Assembly (NCBI GenBank): GCA_041484195.1
Contig: JBGPHC010000025.1
Coordinates: 1-64,000, forward strand
DNA length: 64,000 nucleotides
Direction of reading: 5' to 3'
DNA from: PSRI01 sp041484195
GTDB taxonomy: Bacteria > Bacteroidota > Bacteroidia > Chitinophagales > Chitinophagaceae
The notes beneath the pieces are model-generated. The model did no database searches, had not been told where the DNA came from, and saw only the letters and a list, made by a program, of their open reading frames with translations. This document shows, in pieces, positions 23,286 to 30,811 of the stretch. The translations under genes were made by a program, and so were the position numbers. Numbering within the stretch: the first letter of the stretch is position 1; every line of letters starts with the position of its first letter.

Positions 23286-24608
23286 ATGCAAAAGCAAAAT
23301 TATTCCATCCAGAAGATCCTGGACGCGCTGAAGATTGATTCGCTCAACGAAATGCAGTTGGCGACCCTGGACGCGAGTGAAAAGAGCAATGACCTGATTC
23401 TGCTAGCGGATACAGGCTCGGGGAAAACCCTGGCCTTTCTATTGACCATCCTGAAATCGCTGGATGCCGACAATCCCCTTACCCAGGCCCTGATCATCGT
23501 TCCCTCAAGAGAGCTCGCAATCCAGATTGAGAATGTTTTCAAAACAATGAGCACCGGCTTTAAGGTGACATCCTGCTATGGAGGTCATTTGCGGGAGACG
23601 GAAGAGAATAATTTATTGGAGGCTCCGGCCCTGATTGTTGGAACGCCAGGCCGGCTGGCGGATCATCTCCGCAGGGGAAATATCAATCCGGATGGAATCA
23701 ACACACTGGTATTGGATGAATTCGACAAATCCCTCGAATTGGGTTTCCAGGAGGAAATGTCGAATGTGATTGGTGCATTGAAGCATTTGAAGAAAAGGAT
23801 TTTGACCTCGGCGACGGAGTCAGTGGATATTCCCGCTTACGTTGGGCTAAATGATCCAATTCGATTGGATTTTTTATCGGGCTCGAAATCTGAAGCACTA
23901 GCCATTCAAATGGTGAAGACTGAGGACCGTGACAAATTGGAATCCCTGTTCAGGCTGATCTGTTATCTTGGAAACCGGTCTACTATAGTATTTTGTAATC
24001 ACCGGGATGCCGTGGAGCGCACCAGTGCAGGTTTGAAAGAAAGAGGCATTCCGAATGTGTTTTATCATGGAGCTTTGGAACAACCCGAACGGGATAGTGC
24101 ACTCGCGAAGTTCAGAAATGGAAGCACCAATGTCTTGGTCACCACGGATCTCGCTTCGAGGGGTCTGGATATTCCGAATATTCGTTACATAATACACTAT
24201 AATCTTCCACCCAACGAAGAAGTATTCACGCATCGCAATGGAAGAACCGCGAGGATGGAAGCAAGTGGTACGGCCATATTAATGATTGGCCCGGATGAGT
24301 ACATTCCGGCATATATCAAAACTGAACCCTTGTTGATAGAATTATCTGCCACCCTGAGTCTGCCGGAAAAACCCAAGTGGACGACCTTATTTATAGCTGC
24401 TGGTAAAAAAGACAAGGTAAATAAAGTGGATATAGTTGGGTTCCTGACCAATAAGGGACAATTGAAAATGGAAGATATCGGCCTGATTGAAGTGAAGGAT
24501 TTTTTTTCCTTCGTTGCCATTCGTAAATCGAAGATGAGTAATACCCTTCAACTCATCAAGAATGAAAAAATCAAGAATAAAAAGGTGAAGATTGATATTG
24601 CGAAATGA
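23286..24608 (+). CDS. DEAD-box RNA helicase, DbpA-like
   Basis: This 440-aa ATP-dependent RNA helicase has a Q-motif region (SLNEMQLATLD), Walker A ADTGSGKT (about 43-50), VPSRELAIQ, GTPGRL, motif II as DEFD instead of DEAD (near 143), SAT (near 178), a helicase C-terminal domain with TTDLASRGLDIPNIRYIIHY and HRNGRTAR. The end (TLFIAAGKKDKVNKVDIVG, then FSFVAIRK) matches the DbpA RNA-binding domain, known to recognise 23S rRNA. A role in large-subunit ribosome assembly is therefore likely. Confidence 0.93.
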   Translation: MQKQNYSIQKILDALKIDSLNEMQLATLDASEKSNDLILLADTGSGKTLAFLLTILKSLDADNPLTQALIIVPSRELAIQIENVFKTMSTGFKVTSCYGGHLRETEENNLLEAPALIVGTPGRLADHLRRGNINPDGINTLVLDEFDKSLELGFQEEMSNVIGALKHLKKRILTSATESVDIPAYVGLNDPIRLDFLSGSKSEALAIQMVKTEDRDKLESLFRLICYLGNRSTIVFCNHRDAVERTSAGLKERGIPNVFYHGALEQPERDSALAKFRNGSTNVLVTTDLASRGLDIPNIRYIIHYNLPPNEEVFTHRNGRTARMEASGTAILMIGPDEYIPAYIKTEPLLIELSATLSLPEKPKWTTLFIAAGKKDKVNKVDIVGFLTNKGQLKMEDIGLIEVKDFFSFVAIRKSKMSNTLQLIKNEKIKNKKVKIDIAK

Positions 24609-24637
24609 GTATTCCAAGGCAGAAGTCAATCCGTTTC

Positions 24638-25780
24638 TCAATGCTGAATCAATAAATCCAGCAATTGCCTGTCTAGATTGTGCCCGTACCAATCTTCGTA
24701 TTTCACGTCGGTGCGGCCGGAATCAAGGATCCCAAAATCGCCTATAAAATTCCAGGTTGCGAAGCCAATCTGGTTTGAGCCCAGGATGTCCAATACATCG
24801 GTAAACCAGGCAATGAAAACATCGTGCGGCGTTTTGTTCCAGCATCCGCATTCACCACAATGCACACCCACGCCTTTTTGCGTGAGTTCAATCCAGGGTT
24901 TGTAATAGGTTTCCAGCATCTGCCTGCTCAGATACCTGTCACCTACCTGGCCGGGCCATTTGGGTTCAGGCATATTTTCCGGATCCTTATTAGCCCATGG
25001 CGCTTTATAATGTGAGATGGCCCCCGGATTGTATCCCCTGCAGCTCTGCGCAATGTCCAAATCAATAATTTCGGGAATGATTGTATTGCCTACATTATTT
25101 CCATCGGCAATGATCAGGTGATCTTTATTTTCCTTACGAATGGCAATGGCTGCGGCCTGAGCCACCTTACGATACAGTTCTCCTGGCACCGTGCTGGACC
25201 TGCTGTGCTGGTCATTCATGTCTTCCCTCATGCTGGGTTCATTCAGCAGATCAAAACTTATTTTCTTAGAGGAAACATTTTTATAGCGCCTGGCCCACAT
25301 ATTCCAGTGGAAGCAGAAAGCATCCAGGGCAGCCTGGTCGGTCCATAAATTATAGGGTTCATTGAAGCCGGCATTAATGCAATAGCCGGGAGCGCGGTGC
25401 AGGTTTAGACTCACATGGATATCGTATTTATGAGCAAGCAATACCAACTGATCAATTTCGTCCACTTTTTTAGGGTCAATCTTATAGACTTCATCAGGCG
25501 TGATATTCCTGCTCCTGTCAAAATCGAGATAATTGGGATAGGCCATGGGGAGGCGGACAAAATCGAATCCCCAATCCCTCATCCACTTAAAATGTTCTTC
25601 GGTGCTGCGAGGACGTTGGTGTGCGGGGTTGGGAGAAAAATAGTCCAGCAGGTTGAACCCCTTCCATTTGGGTAATTTATTTTTTGCCGGCGCCTGAATG
25701 GAACTTAGCATGGCTGCCTCGGTGAGTGATAGGCCGGCCGTGATGAGGCCACTATTCTTTAAGAAGGATCGGCGGTTCAT
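24638..25780 (-). CDS. Glycoside hydrolase family 5 (cellulase-like), Tat-exported
   Basis: This protein of about 380 aa has an N-terminal twin-arginine-like signal, MNRRSFLKNSGLITAG. The GH5 barrel shows FVRLPMAYPNY (near 74-84), the catalytic acid/base E181 in FDLLNEPS and a probable nucleophile E310 in GVHCGECGCW, plus VSLNLHRAPGY. Family enzymes cleave beta-glucans, mannans or related glycans; specificity cannot be read. Start 25780 is chosen because the 48 residues before it are not protein-like and the Tat signal then begins the protein. It converges with the helicase gene. Confidence 0.9.
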   Translation of the reverse strand: MNRRSFLKNSGLITAGLSLTEAAMLSSIQAPAKNKLPKWKGFNLLDYFSPNPAHQRPRSTEEHFKWMRDWGFDFVRLPMAYPNYLDFDRSRNITPDEVYKIDPKKVDEIDQLVLLAHKYDIHVSLNLHRAPGYCINAGFNEPYNLWTDQAALDAFCFHWNMWARRYKNVSSKKISFDLLNEPSMREDMNDQHSRSSTVPGELYRKVAQAAAIAIRKENKDHLIIADGNNVGNTIIPEIIDLDIAQSCRGYNPGAISHYKAPWANKDPENMPEPKWPGQVGDRYLSRQMLETYYKPWIELTQKGVGVHCGECGCWNKTPHDVFIAWFTDVLDILGSNQIGFATWNFIGDFGILDSGRTDVKYEDWYGHNLDRQLLDLLIQH

Positions 25781-25914
25781 TTGGAACGATTTACCCGCCG
25801 AAATTATACAATAACCATTATATATTCTTTGTGAGAAAGAAAGGACTGCGCTATTCTCGCTGTCATTCAGTTCGGCCTGATTTGAAATGCCCGTAATTTT
25901 CCCGGCAAAAAAAC

Positions 25915-25943
25915 TCCCCTCCATCTCTTAGAAATGGAGGGGA
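25915..25943 (-). terminator. Intrinsic terminator after the 130-aa secreted protein gene
   Basis: The 10-bp perfect stem TCCCCTCCAT (25915-25924)/ATGGAGGGGA (25934-25943) is followed on the minus strand by GTTTTTTTGC (from 25914 downward). It ends the transcript of 25967-26359. Confidence 0.8.
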
Positions 25944-25966
25944 ATAAGATTTACAAAGGCAGGATA

Positions 25967-26359
25967 TTACTTATTGTACCTGGATTTATAATAGCTGCTT
26001 CGCAGGTTTTCGATCTCCCTGTCGCGCTCTTTTTTCAATTGGCGGATGACCTCTCTTCTTTGCCGGTGGGTCAAACTCCTGTCGTGACGGGCGGAATAGA
26101 TCCTGTCCTTATAATCATCCCTGATTGATTGTAGTTGCATTTCGAGCCTGGTAGGCCTGTGCCCATACATATAAGGCGAGGGATACCCGTAATAAGGATA
26201 AGGTAACCCATAACCATAGTAGGGATAAAGCGGCCCATAGGCACCCAATGAAACCACTACGCGGGGTTGGCGATAAGAGTGATAGCCGCGATGAATCTTT
26301 TGAGCCGAAACACTCATAGCCAGTCCCAACGATACGATCATTAAGAATAGCCTTTTCAT
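25967..26359 (-). CDS. Secreted Tyr/Pro/Gly-rich hypothetical protein
   Basis: This 130-aa protein has a signal peptide (MKRLFLMIVSLGLAMSVSAQ) ending at Ala-Gln. A Tyr/Pro/Gly-rich segment follows (YPYYGYGLPYPYYGYPSPY, about 49-67), then a strongly basic/acidic helical C-terminus (HRQRREVIRQLKKERDREIE). It is probably periplasmic or associated with the envelope. It has its own terminator. Similar architecture occurs in small Bacteroidota envelope proteins; no named family. Confidence 0.8.
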   Translation of the reverse strand: MKRLFLMIVSLGLAMSVSAQKIHRGYHSYRQPRVVVSLGAYGPLYPYYGYGLPYPYYGYPSPYMYGHRPTRLEMQLQSIRDDYKDRIYSARHDRSLTHRQRREVIRQLKKERDREIENLRSSYYKSRYNK

Positions 26360-26685
26360 ATTATTTGTTTTTTGATTCAGCTTTTAGACGGTGAAAAAGC
26401 CTGAAAGTATATTAGTGATTCCGGTTATAACTTTTCAATAACATTCAGGAACTAAAATAAAAAAGCCCATAATTCATGGTATGAAATTATGGGCTTGAAA
26501 TTCCGGGAATTGTAATCATTATGCCAGGATTCGGGATTTCAGTTTCTAATCAAGCCTGTCCCCGTCTGTACTCCTTAACATTTTCTTAGTCCTTGTTAAT
26601 GATATCCTTCCCTGTTGCTACCCGGTAGTTTCAATAGGTCATCAGAAGTGATGGCCTTAACTTGGGATGAATGCATGAACGGCCC
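26360..26685. other. Intergenic region
   Basis: No gene is visible apart from the terminator hairpin at 26463-26496. The remainder is unremarkable. Confidence 0.4.
26463..26496 (-). terminator. Intrinsic terminator downstream of the 113-aa gene
   Basis: The 12-bp perfect stem AAGCCCATAATT (26463-26474)/AATTATGGGCTT (26485-26496) is followed on the minus strand by a T-rich run (plus strand AAATAAAA before 26463). It probably ends the 26686-27027 transcript about 190 bp downstream of its stop. Confidence 0.7.
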
Positions 26686-27027
26686 TTAACGGAAGCATGC
26701 CCGCTGCACTTCAAGGATGTCTAGCACCACAATCTGATGAAAATATGTTCCCGGGGTATAAAATCGTATTTGGAATAAATTATCACGGGCGTGAACATCA
26801 TCTTTTGCACGCTCAACCCTGTTGCTTGAATGACTGACTGAATCCTTTGTAATAGTTTCTTTTTTTCCTTCAACCTTGTGCAGGGTCTTTTCAACCTTAT
26901 TGTACACCCACTGGTTTACTTTGGTTTTTACTTTTTTAAAAAACCCATCCATTTGAGCTCCGGCCAATAGGGGCAGTAATGCCACGATCATCAACCAGGC
27001 AATTTTGTATTTCATTATTTTACTCAT
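26686..27027 (-). CDS. Small secreted hypothetical protein
   Basis: This 113-aa protein has a signal peptide (IAWLMIVALLPLLAGAQ) and a Lys-rich, helical mature part (FFKKVKTKVNQWVYNKVEKT), ending in a shorter beta-like tail (IRFYTPGTYFHQIVVLD). The abrupt composition change near residue 75 and the short length hint that the C-terminus could be truncated or frameshifted compared with a longer ancestor. No homologue is recalled. A terminator lies downstream. Confidence 0.55.
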   Translation of the reverse strand: MSKIMKYKIAWLMIVALLPLLAGAQMDGFFKKVKTKVNQWVYNKVEKTLHKVEGKKETITKDSVSHSSNRVERAKDDVHARDNLFQIRFYTPGTYFHQIVVLDILEVQRACFR

Positions 27028-27326
27028 TGAATGGAACGAAAATAATCCGGGTGCTTCATGAGAGAAAGGCAGAATTGCATGAATTGGGGGAATGAGTAGA
27101 TGGGTTGGAGATTGTGAGGGCCAGAGTGTTTCAATCGTAACTCAAATTTAAGAGCCGGTATTTTTGTAGGAGTCAACCATATTTTTTCGCAGCACTCCGG
27201 CTATGGATGAATGGTATTCTATGAAATGAGTACCTTCATTTAATCAAGAAGCCCCGATGTGGAAACACCGGGACTTTGGTTAAGGCTCTGATTAGTAGCT
27301 ATTTTAAAGCTTGTTCCTGGATTGCT
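27028..27326. other. Intergenic region with a weak hairpin after the M3 peptidase gene
   Basis: An imperfect stem CCCCGATGT/ACACCGGGA (27253-27275 area), read on the minus strand and followed by CTTCTTGATT, could terminate the peptidase transcript. A lone TATTTTTG (27159-27166) lacks a partner TTG and a gene. Nothing else is seen. Confidence 0.35.
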
Positions 27327-29042
27327 TCATGCAGTCATCTCACCATGAACAAACTCCATTAATTCTCTGATATAGGCAGGTGAAAAATCAAACTTCAATC
27401 CGGCCGCGGCATATAATTCCGGTAATGGTCTAGTGCCCCCCAAACTTAATGCATTCATATAATTATCCAAAGCCTTTTTCTTATTTTCTTTGAACTGCTT
27501 CCATAACCCAATGGCACCCAATTGTGCTATTCCATATTCAATGTAGTAGAAAGGCACTTCGAACAGGTGAAGCTGCCTCTGCCAGGAGATTTTGCGGTAT
27601 TCATCCAGTCCGCTGAAATCAATTTCATCCGAAGTGAATTCATTCAAAATCTCCATCCATTTCCCGGTTCTTTCCTCGAGTGTATGGCTGGGATTTTCAT
27701 AAACCCAGTGTTGGAATTTATCAATGACGGCTATCCAGGGCATGATGCTGATGACTCTTTCCAGTTGGTGTTCCGCCGCTCTCCTGAGATCGTTGGGGTT
27801 ATCAAAAAAACTGTTCCAGTAATCCATGGTAAACAATTCCATCGACATGCTGGCAACTTCGGCAATTTCCATTGGATATTCCTTGAATGCCTGCAATTCC
27901 AGGTGATGTGCCAGGAAGGAATGAACCGCATGCCCGCCCTCGTGCACCATGGTTGTAACGTCGTGCATCTGTCCCGCCGCATTCATGAAAATAAAGGGAG
28001 CGCCGCTCTCAGCTAACGGCATATTATAGCCGCCGGGAGCCTTACCTTTTCTGCTGTCCAGGTCCAGATGGCCCAGTTCATTCATCTTGAGCAGGCATGC
28101 CGCAAAAAAAGAGTTGAGTTCGCTGAAACAGGCGACTGTTTTTTCAAACAGTTCCCCTCCTGTTTTAAAAGGTTCCAGCGGCATGGTTCCAAGGGGTTCG
28201 GCTTCTGTATCCCAGGGCTTCAAAATGTCAAGGCCCAATTTCCTTCTTTTGCGGGCATTGAGTTCATTTACCAGTGGAAGAACATATTGGCGAACACCCT
28301 CATGAAAATTGAAGCAATCCTCTTTTTTGTAATCAAACCTGCCTAATTCCACAAACTTATAATCACGGTAATTTTGAAATCCGGCATTGAGGGCAACCTG
28401 GTGACGTAAGCGGATGAGTGTGGAATAAAGTTCATTCAGGCTGTCCTGATCCCGCATGCGCCTTTCACTCATTTTGCGATAAACCGATTCGCGCAAGACA
28501 CGGTCGGGGCTTTCCAGGAATTTAGATGCCTGTTGCATAGTGTATTCCTGGCCGTTAACTTCTATCGTCATTTTGCCGGCGATGGCTCCGTACTGTTGCT
28601 GCAGTACGCTTATTTCGGCCTGCAAGGGGATATTCTCTTCGCGAAAGAGGTCAATACTTTTCTTTACAGAGCGGAGATAAGTGAAGTATTTTTTTTGATC
28701 GAGGCCGGCTGTGAGCGGTGACGCTATCAATTTGCGATTCAGCCGGTCCGCGTAAGGCTGGATCCTGGGTTGAATTGACAGATAAAAATAATTGAATGCC
28801 TCTTCGAGGGCCTTGTTCTCCGTATCGCAGGTCATACGAACCTGGCGCCAACAGGCGTCTTCCGTAATAACGGATTCCACTTCACTCATATCCTTCATCC
28901 ATTGTTCCAGGTCGGTGAGGCTTTGCAAAGGACGGTCCACCAATTCCTTAAAAAATGGTTCTAACATTTCCCAGGTAGTCAGTTGGAAATCCTTTGGAAC
29001 ATAATTCCTTTCTAATTTTGTTATATCTGCTGAATATTCCAT
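27327..29042 (-). CDS. M3 family oligoendopeptidase (PepF-like)
   Basis: This protein of about 571 aa is a cytosolic zinc metallopeptidase that degrades short peptides. The zinc motif is H367-E368-G-G-H371 in MVHEGGHAVHSF, with the supporting downstream Glu region MEIAEVASMSMELF. The N-terminal helical domain (about 1-250) is typical of M3B enzymes. ATG 29042 (MEYSADITKLERNYV) is chosen; the 17 residues upstream are unlike the family. Length fits the family. There is no signal peptide. Confidence 0.94.
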   Translation of the reverse strand: MEYSADITKLERNYVPKDFQLTTWEMLEPFFKELVDRPLQSLTDLEQWMKDMSEVESVITEDACWRQVRMTCDTENKALEEAFNYFYLSIQPRIQPYADRLNRKLIASPLTAGLDQKKYFTYLRSVKKSIDLFREENIPLQAEISVLQQQYGAIAGKMTIEVNGQEYTMQQASKFLESPDRVLRESVYRKMSERRMRDQDSLNELYSTLIRLRHQVALNAGFQNYRDYKFVELGRFDYKKEDCFNFHEGVRQYVLPLVNELNARKRRKLGLDILKPWDTEAEPLGTMPLEPFKTGGELFEKTVACFSELNSFFAACLLKMNELGHLDLDSRKGKAPGGYNMPLAESGAPFIFMNAAGQMHDVTTMVHEGGHAVHSFLAHHLELQAFKEYPMEIAEVASMSMELFTMDYWNSFFDNPNDLRRAAEHQLERVISIMPWIAVIDKFQHWVYENPSHTLEERTGKWMEILNEFTSDEIDFSGLDEYRKISWQRQLHLFEVPFYYIEYGIAQLGAIGLWKQFKENKKKALDNYMNALSLGGTRPLPELYAAAGLKFDFSPAYIRELMEFVHGEMTA

Positions 29043-29141
29043 GGTAATCTCATTTTGAGCTTGCGCAAGAATTGAAAAGCCCCCCGGTCGCAAGATTGAC
29101 CAATCGCTTGTGGCCGGAAGTTTTTTAGGTGAATGCGAAAA

Positions 29142-29837
29142 TTATTTCCCGGTTTTTTTCTTCGCCGCCGGTTTGTCTGATTTAGCCTTGGCAGATTTTT
29201 TTGCAGTCTTCCCTGCCTCTTTTTTGGGAGTTTCTTTTGTCGTTTTCTTTGCTGCGGGCTTCGATACTTTCTTTTCCTCTTTCTTTTCTGCTTTCTTCTT
29301 TTCTGCTTTCTTTTCTTTTTTTTCTGCTTTCTCTTCCTTTATTGGCTTTTTAGGTTCTGCTATCTTTTTGGGATTTTTAGCGGGCTTACCTGTGACTATG
29401 GGCTCCGCAATGGCTTCCTTCCTGGCTGGTTCCTGCTCTTCCACTTCTTCAGGAGGCGGCAATTCAATGGTCACCTGGTTGGCCTTGAGTTCTGCAAACC
29501 ATTTTACCATTTTTTTCATATCACTGGCATATACCCTGTCGAAGTCGAGATCCGGGAATACCTTCTGGAAATATTTTTTGATAGCGTTATTGTCTTTTTC
29601 ATCGGGCAATGGATCCTGGCTTTGCTCCATGGCATGAAATATTTCCACCAGGTTCACATTATCACGGACGGTGTACACTTCGATACTTTCCAGGTGTGAA
29701 AAATTATGGACCCGGGAGGAAACAAATTTCGTTGACTTATCCTCCAGTGATCGCACGATGGCTCCGTCGGTTTTGGAGGTCAATAATTCAAATAGGCCGC
29801 TCAGTCCGGTCACAGATATGATCTTGCTGTATTCCAT
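29142..29837 (-). CDS. DUF5606-type protein with Lys/Glu-rich tail
   Basis: This protein of about 231 aa begins MEYSKIISVTGLSGLFELL, characteristic of the Bacteroidota DUF5606 domain. A second small domain follows (about 75-125: KKYFQKVFPDLDFDRVY, ASDMKKMVKWFAEL), then a 110-residue Lys/Ala/Glu/Pro-rich low-complexity tail, probably disordered and possibly nucleic-acid binding. It is cytosolic. Start 29837 is preferred over an ORF extension of 17 residues. Function unknown; the family is widespread and single-copy in Bacteroidota. Confidence 0.88.
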   Translation of the reverse strand: MEYSKIISVTGLSGLFELLTSKTDGAIVRSLEDKSTKFVSSRVHNFSHLESIEVYTVRDNVNLVEIFHAMEQSQDPLPDEKDNNAIKKYFQKVFPDLDFDRVYASDMKKMVKWFAELKANQVTIELPPPEEVEEQEPARKEAIAEPIVTGKPAKNPKKIAEPKKPIKEEKAEKKEKKAEKKKAEKKEEKKVSKPAAKKTTKETPKKEAGKTAKKSAKAKSDKPAAKKKTGK

Positions 29838-30022
29838 ATTGTATGATGGTTTATAGAATGTGCAAGATAAATGGAAAATCCAAATCATAAATGCATATTT
29901 CCGCCAATTCCCCAGGGGCCATTGGCCCTCGACAGGATGCTTAGCCCTGGCATCTATGCTTGCCTTGTCGATAAGATGGCGGGTAAGGCCAAGTTGTCTT
30001 AATTTTATCGCAAAATTTATAC

Positions 30023-30604
30023 ATGAGCACGGCCAATATCGTCGACACTGTTATCAGGCACCGACGGAGTGTGAAACCAGCACAGATGAATGGAATGAAG
30101 ATCCCCGACCATTTGGTGCAGCATTTCCTTGAGATGGCAGATTGGGCGCCGACGCATGGCCTGACTGAACCCTGGTATTACAGGGTTTACAGCGGCGATA
30201 GGGTGAAATCATTTTGCCAGGATCATGCCGATATGTACCGGCAATCAATACCTGCTGAAAAATTTGCCATGGCTACCTACGTAAAATTATTACATAACGG
30301 GGATAAAGTATCACATATCCTGGCGGCGGCGATGAAACGCGGGGATAATCCTAAAATACCGGAATTGGAAGAGATAGCGTCGGTTGCGGCTTCCATCCAA
30401 ACCATTTTATTGACGGCCACAGCGCATGGAGTTGCCAGTTTCTGGAGTACGGGCGGCATGACCCATCTCCAGCCTATGAAACAGTATCTTGATCTGGATG
30501 ACCGCGATATTGTGATGGGTCTGATATACCTGGGTTATACTGACAATAGCTTCACCGATGGAAAGAGGATCAAACCCAATTCTGAAAAATGGATCTGGGA
30601 ATAA
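30023..30604 (+). CDS. Nitroreductase family protein
   Basis: This 193-aa FMN-dependent enzyme has the typical start VDTVIRHRRSVKPAQM (FMN-phosphate-binding RRS), ADWAPTHGLTEPWYYRV (near 44-60), AASIQTILLTATAHGVASFW (near 124-143) and the ending MGLIYLGY. The family reduces nitro groups, quinones or flavins using NAD(P)H. Length fits the YdjA-like short subgroup. It is monocistronic. Confidence 0.93.
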   Translation: MSTANIVDTVIRHRRSVKPAQMNGMKIPDHLVQHFLEMADWAPTHGLTEPWYYRVYSGDRVKSFCQDHADMYRQSIPAEKFAMATYVKLLHNGDKVSHILAAAMKRGDNPKIPELEEIASVAASIQTILLTATAHGVASFWSTGGMTHLQPMKQYLDLDDRDIVMGLIYLGYTDNSFTDGKRIKPNSEKWIWE

Positions 30605-30811
30605 AATTCTTAACGGTAAATCGGGCAATGGAATTTGAAAAAATTTGACTCGCGGCCGCGCCGGTTGAACGAGAAACGCGCCTTCTAATAATACTGTCAC
30701 TTTAAAACAACTTTTTCGCATGGTTAATTATTGTTAAATCCCGCCCTTACTTTCGATCTTCCGCAGGTTTGCAAGCCATTCTTCGTCTAAAAGCTGCAGA
30801 ATGATTGTTAT

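Noticed and set aside
29110..29637. Plus-strand ORF of 175 aa rich in Phe, Ser and Ala
   Set aside because: It is the antisense shadow of the Lys/Glu-rich tail of the DUF5606-type gene; the low-complexity bias explains the long open frame.
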